DNA of 13,055 nt. Source: Baffinella frigidus. Its lineage: Eukaryota > Cryptophyceae > Cryptomonadales > Baffinellaceae. Positions 12,366 through 13,055 of the stretch are shown here, piece after piece. The notes beneath the pieces are model-generated. The model ran no database searches. It saw only the letters and a list, made by a program, of their open reading frames with translations, and was not told the DNA's origin. Every line of letters begins with the position of its first letter. Position 1 is the first letter of the stretch. A program made the position numbers and the translations under genes. Where the stretch lies: positions 61,949 through 75,003 of the forward strand of contig MU646472.1 of assembly GCA_026770585.1 (NCBI GenBank), in the 5' to 3' direction.

Positions 12366-12405
12366 GTCCAAACCCTAAACCCTAAACCCCAATCCCTAAA
12401 CCCTG
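12366..12405 (+). repeat. Short CCCTAAA array
   Basis: Five or so CCCTAAA / CCCCAAT units directly after the putative donor. Confidence 0.85.
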
Positions 12406-12460
12406 GCTCCATCTCTGTACCACACGAACAAAATTCTTGCGCCGAGGGGGCGCTTGCACC

Positions 12461-12650
12461 CCACACGAGAATGCCAGAGGGGCCTGTTTAAAACTGATTG
12501 TTTTTACAATTGGGCATTTGTGTAGTAACTTTCGTGAGGTTGGTCACGTAACTGTGCGAAATTAGCACAGTCGCGAGGTTGGTTATGTTATCCTGGTACA
12601 AATATGTATAACCGCATATGTAAATAGGATCCTCCAGCATTCTCGAGTGG
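12461..12650. mobile_element. TIR element, family C, copy C3 (190 bp)
   Basis: TIRs CCACACGAGAATGCCAGAGG and the complement of CCTCCAGCATTCTCGAGTGG. The interior has TTTGTGTAGTAACTTTCGTG and ATCCTGGTACAAATATGTAT, with a hairpin CTGTGC-GAAATTA-GCACAG where C1 has CCATATATTGG. Same size as C1. Confidence 0.85.
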
Positions 12651-12691
12651 ACGGTCGAATCCCTAGTCCCTGCACCCTCATCCCCACCACA

Positions 12692-12693
<2 letters not shown>

Positions 12694-12737
<44 letters not shown>

Positions 12738-12794
12738 CTGATTTTCATCACTAATCCCTGCACCCTGATTCCTAGCGTACTCTCTCTCTCTCTC
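12694..12794 (+). repeat. Duplicated CT microsatellite
   Basis: About 20 CT units at 12694-12734 and seven at 12781-12794. Each is followed by CAGTCTGAT, then TCATCACTAATCCCTG or a close match, so the microsatellite and about 45 bp of flank were duplicated together. Confidence 0.9.
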
Positions 12795-12804
12795 AGTCTG
12801 ATCT

Positions 12805-12957
12805 GCATCACTAATCCCTGGACCCTAAACCCTAAGCCCTAATCCTTACACCCTAGACCGTGTCTTCAGGTGAGCTAAACCCTCAAACCTAAATCCTAAA
12901 CCCTAAACCCAAAAAGTAAACCCTGAACGCCCCGAATCTCTCCCAGAGGATCCTAAA
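12805..12957 (+). repeat. Degenerate CCCTAAA array
   Basis: CCCTAAACCCTAAGCCCTAA and later CCTAAACCC units, with interruptions at 12860-12880 and 12910-12950. Confidence 0.85.
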
Positions 12958-13055
12958 CCCTAAACCCCAAACCCTAAACCCCAAACCCTAAACCCCAAAC
13001 CCTAAACCCCAAACCCTAAACCCCAAACCCTAAACCCCAAACCCTAAACCCCAAA
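12958..13055 (+). repeat. Seven exact 14-bp dimers CCCTAAACCCCAAA
   Basis: The two heptamer variants strictly alternate for 98 bp up to the window edge. C-rich on plus at the right edge, so it is not a right-hand telomere terminus. Confidence 0.95.

Overview
Eukaryotic, probably subtelomeric DNA with almost no intact genes. Arrays of plant-type telomere-like heptamers dominate the second half: CCCTAAA, with the variants CCCCAAA, CCCGAAA, CCCTACA, CACCAAA, CAACAAA and CAATAAA. Short coding-looking pieces flanked by AG and GT splice-like dinucleotides are scattered through it, along with at least four families of short inverted-repeat elements and several minisatellites. TTTAGGG-type repeats occur in green algae and plants, cryptophytes, chlorarachniophytes, dinoflagellates and apicomplexan relatives. 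A possible secretory leader followed by Phe (position 3202) would fit an alga with a complex plastid, such as a cryptophyte, but this is a guess. No bacterial or viral gene, rRNA, tRNA or CRISPR array was recognised.

Layout. 1-214: G-rich telomere-like array. 215-1015: four copies of one coding-like module (core ASIDETVGLIVLNFACANG), one preceded by a 21-bp tandem repeat. 1016-2910: foldback elements around minus-strand coding-like frames (1789-2578). 2911-4055: the best gene-like stretch, with three plus-strand frames and an exon-like piece, broken by repeat elements. 4056-4319: a 132-bp sequence repeated twice in tandem. 4320-4815: a nested complex in which one element carries two others. 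4816-5640: duplicated degenerate telomeric segments. 5644-5791: a long-TIR MITE. 5800-8360: alternating exon-like cassettes and heptamer arrays. 8341-8690: tandem 19-nt exon plus intron-like units. 8775-9350: more coding-like pieces, including a diverged duplicate pair. 9600-10330: telomeric arrays and a duplicated coding tag joined to a foldback element. 10437-11405: CCCCAAA array, a 19-bp GTCAACT minisatellite and a further array. 11406-12650: two copies of a 190-bp TIR element, a local duplication and a 45-nt exon-like piece. 12694-13055: CT microsatellites, then an array ending in seven 14-bp CCCTAAACCCCAAA units.

The main signal is the regular architecture at 5.8-8.7 kb. Coding-like modules repeat, several are preceded by CAG or TAG, and two different modules run into the same intron-like start (GTG, then CACC and a TACACC tract). 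The spacers are built from telomere-like heptamers. This looks like an amplified, largely decayed multi-exon gene family whose introns are made of telomere-like sequence. Expression, true splice sites and function cannot be judged from sequence alone.
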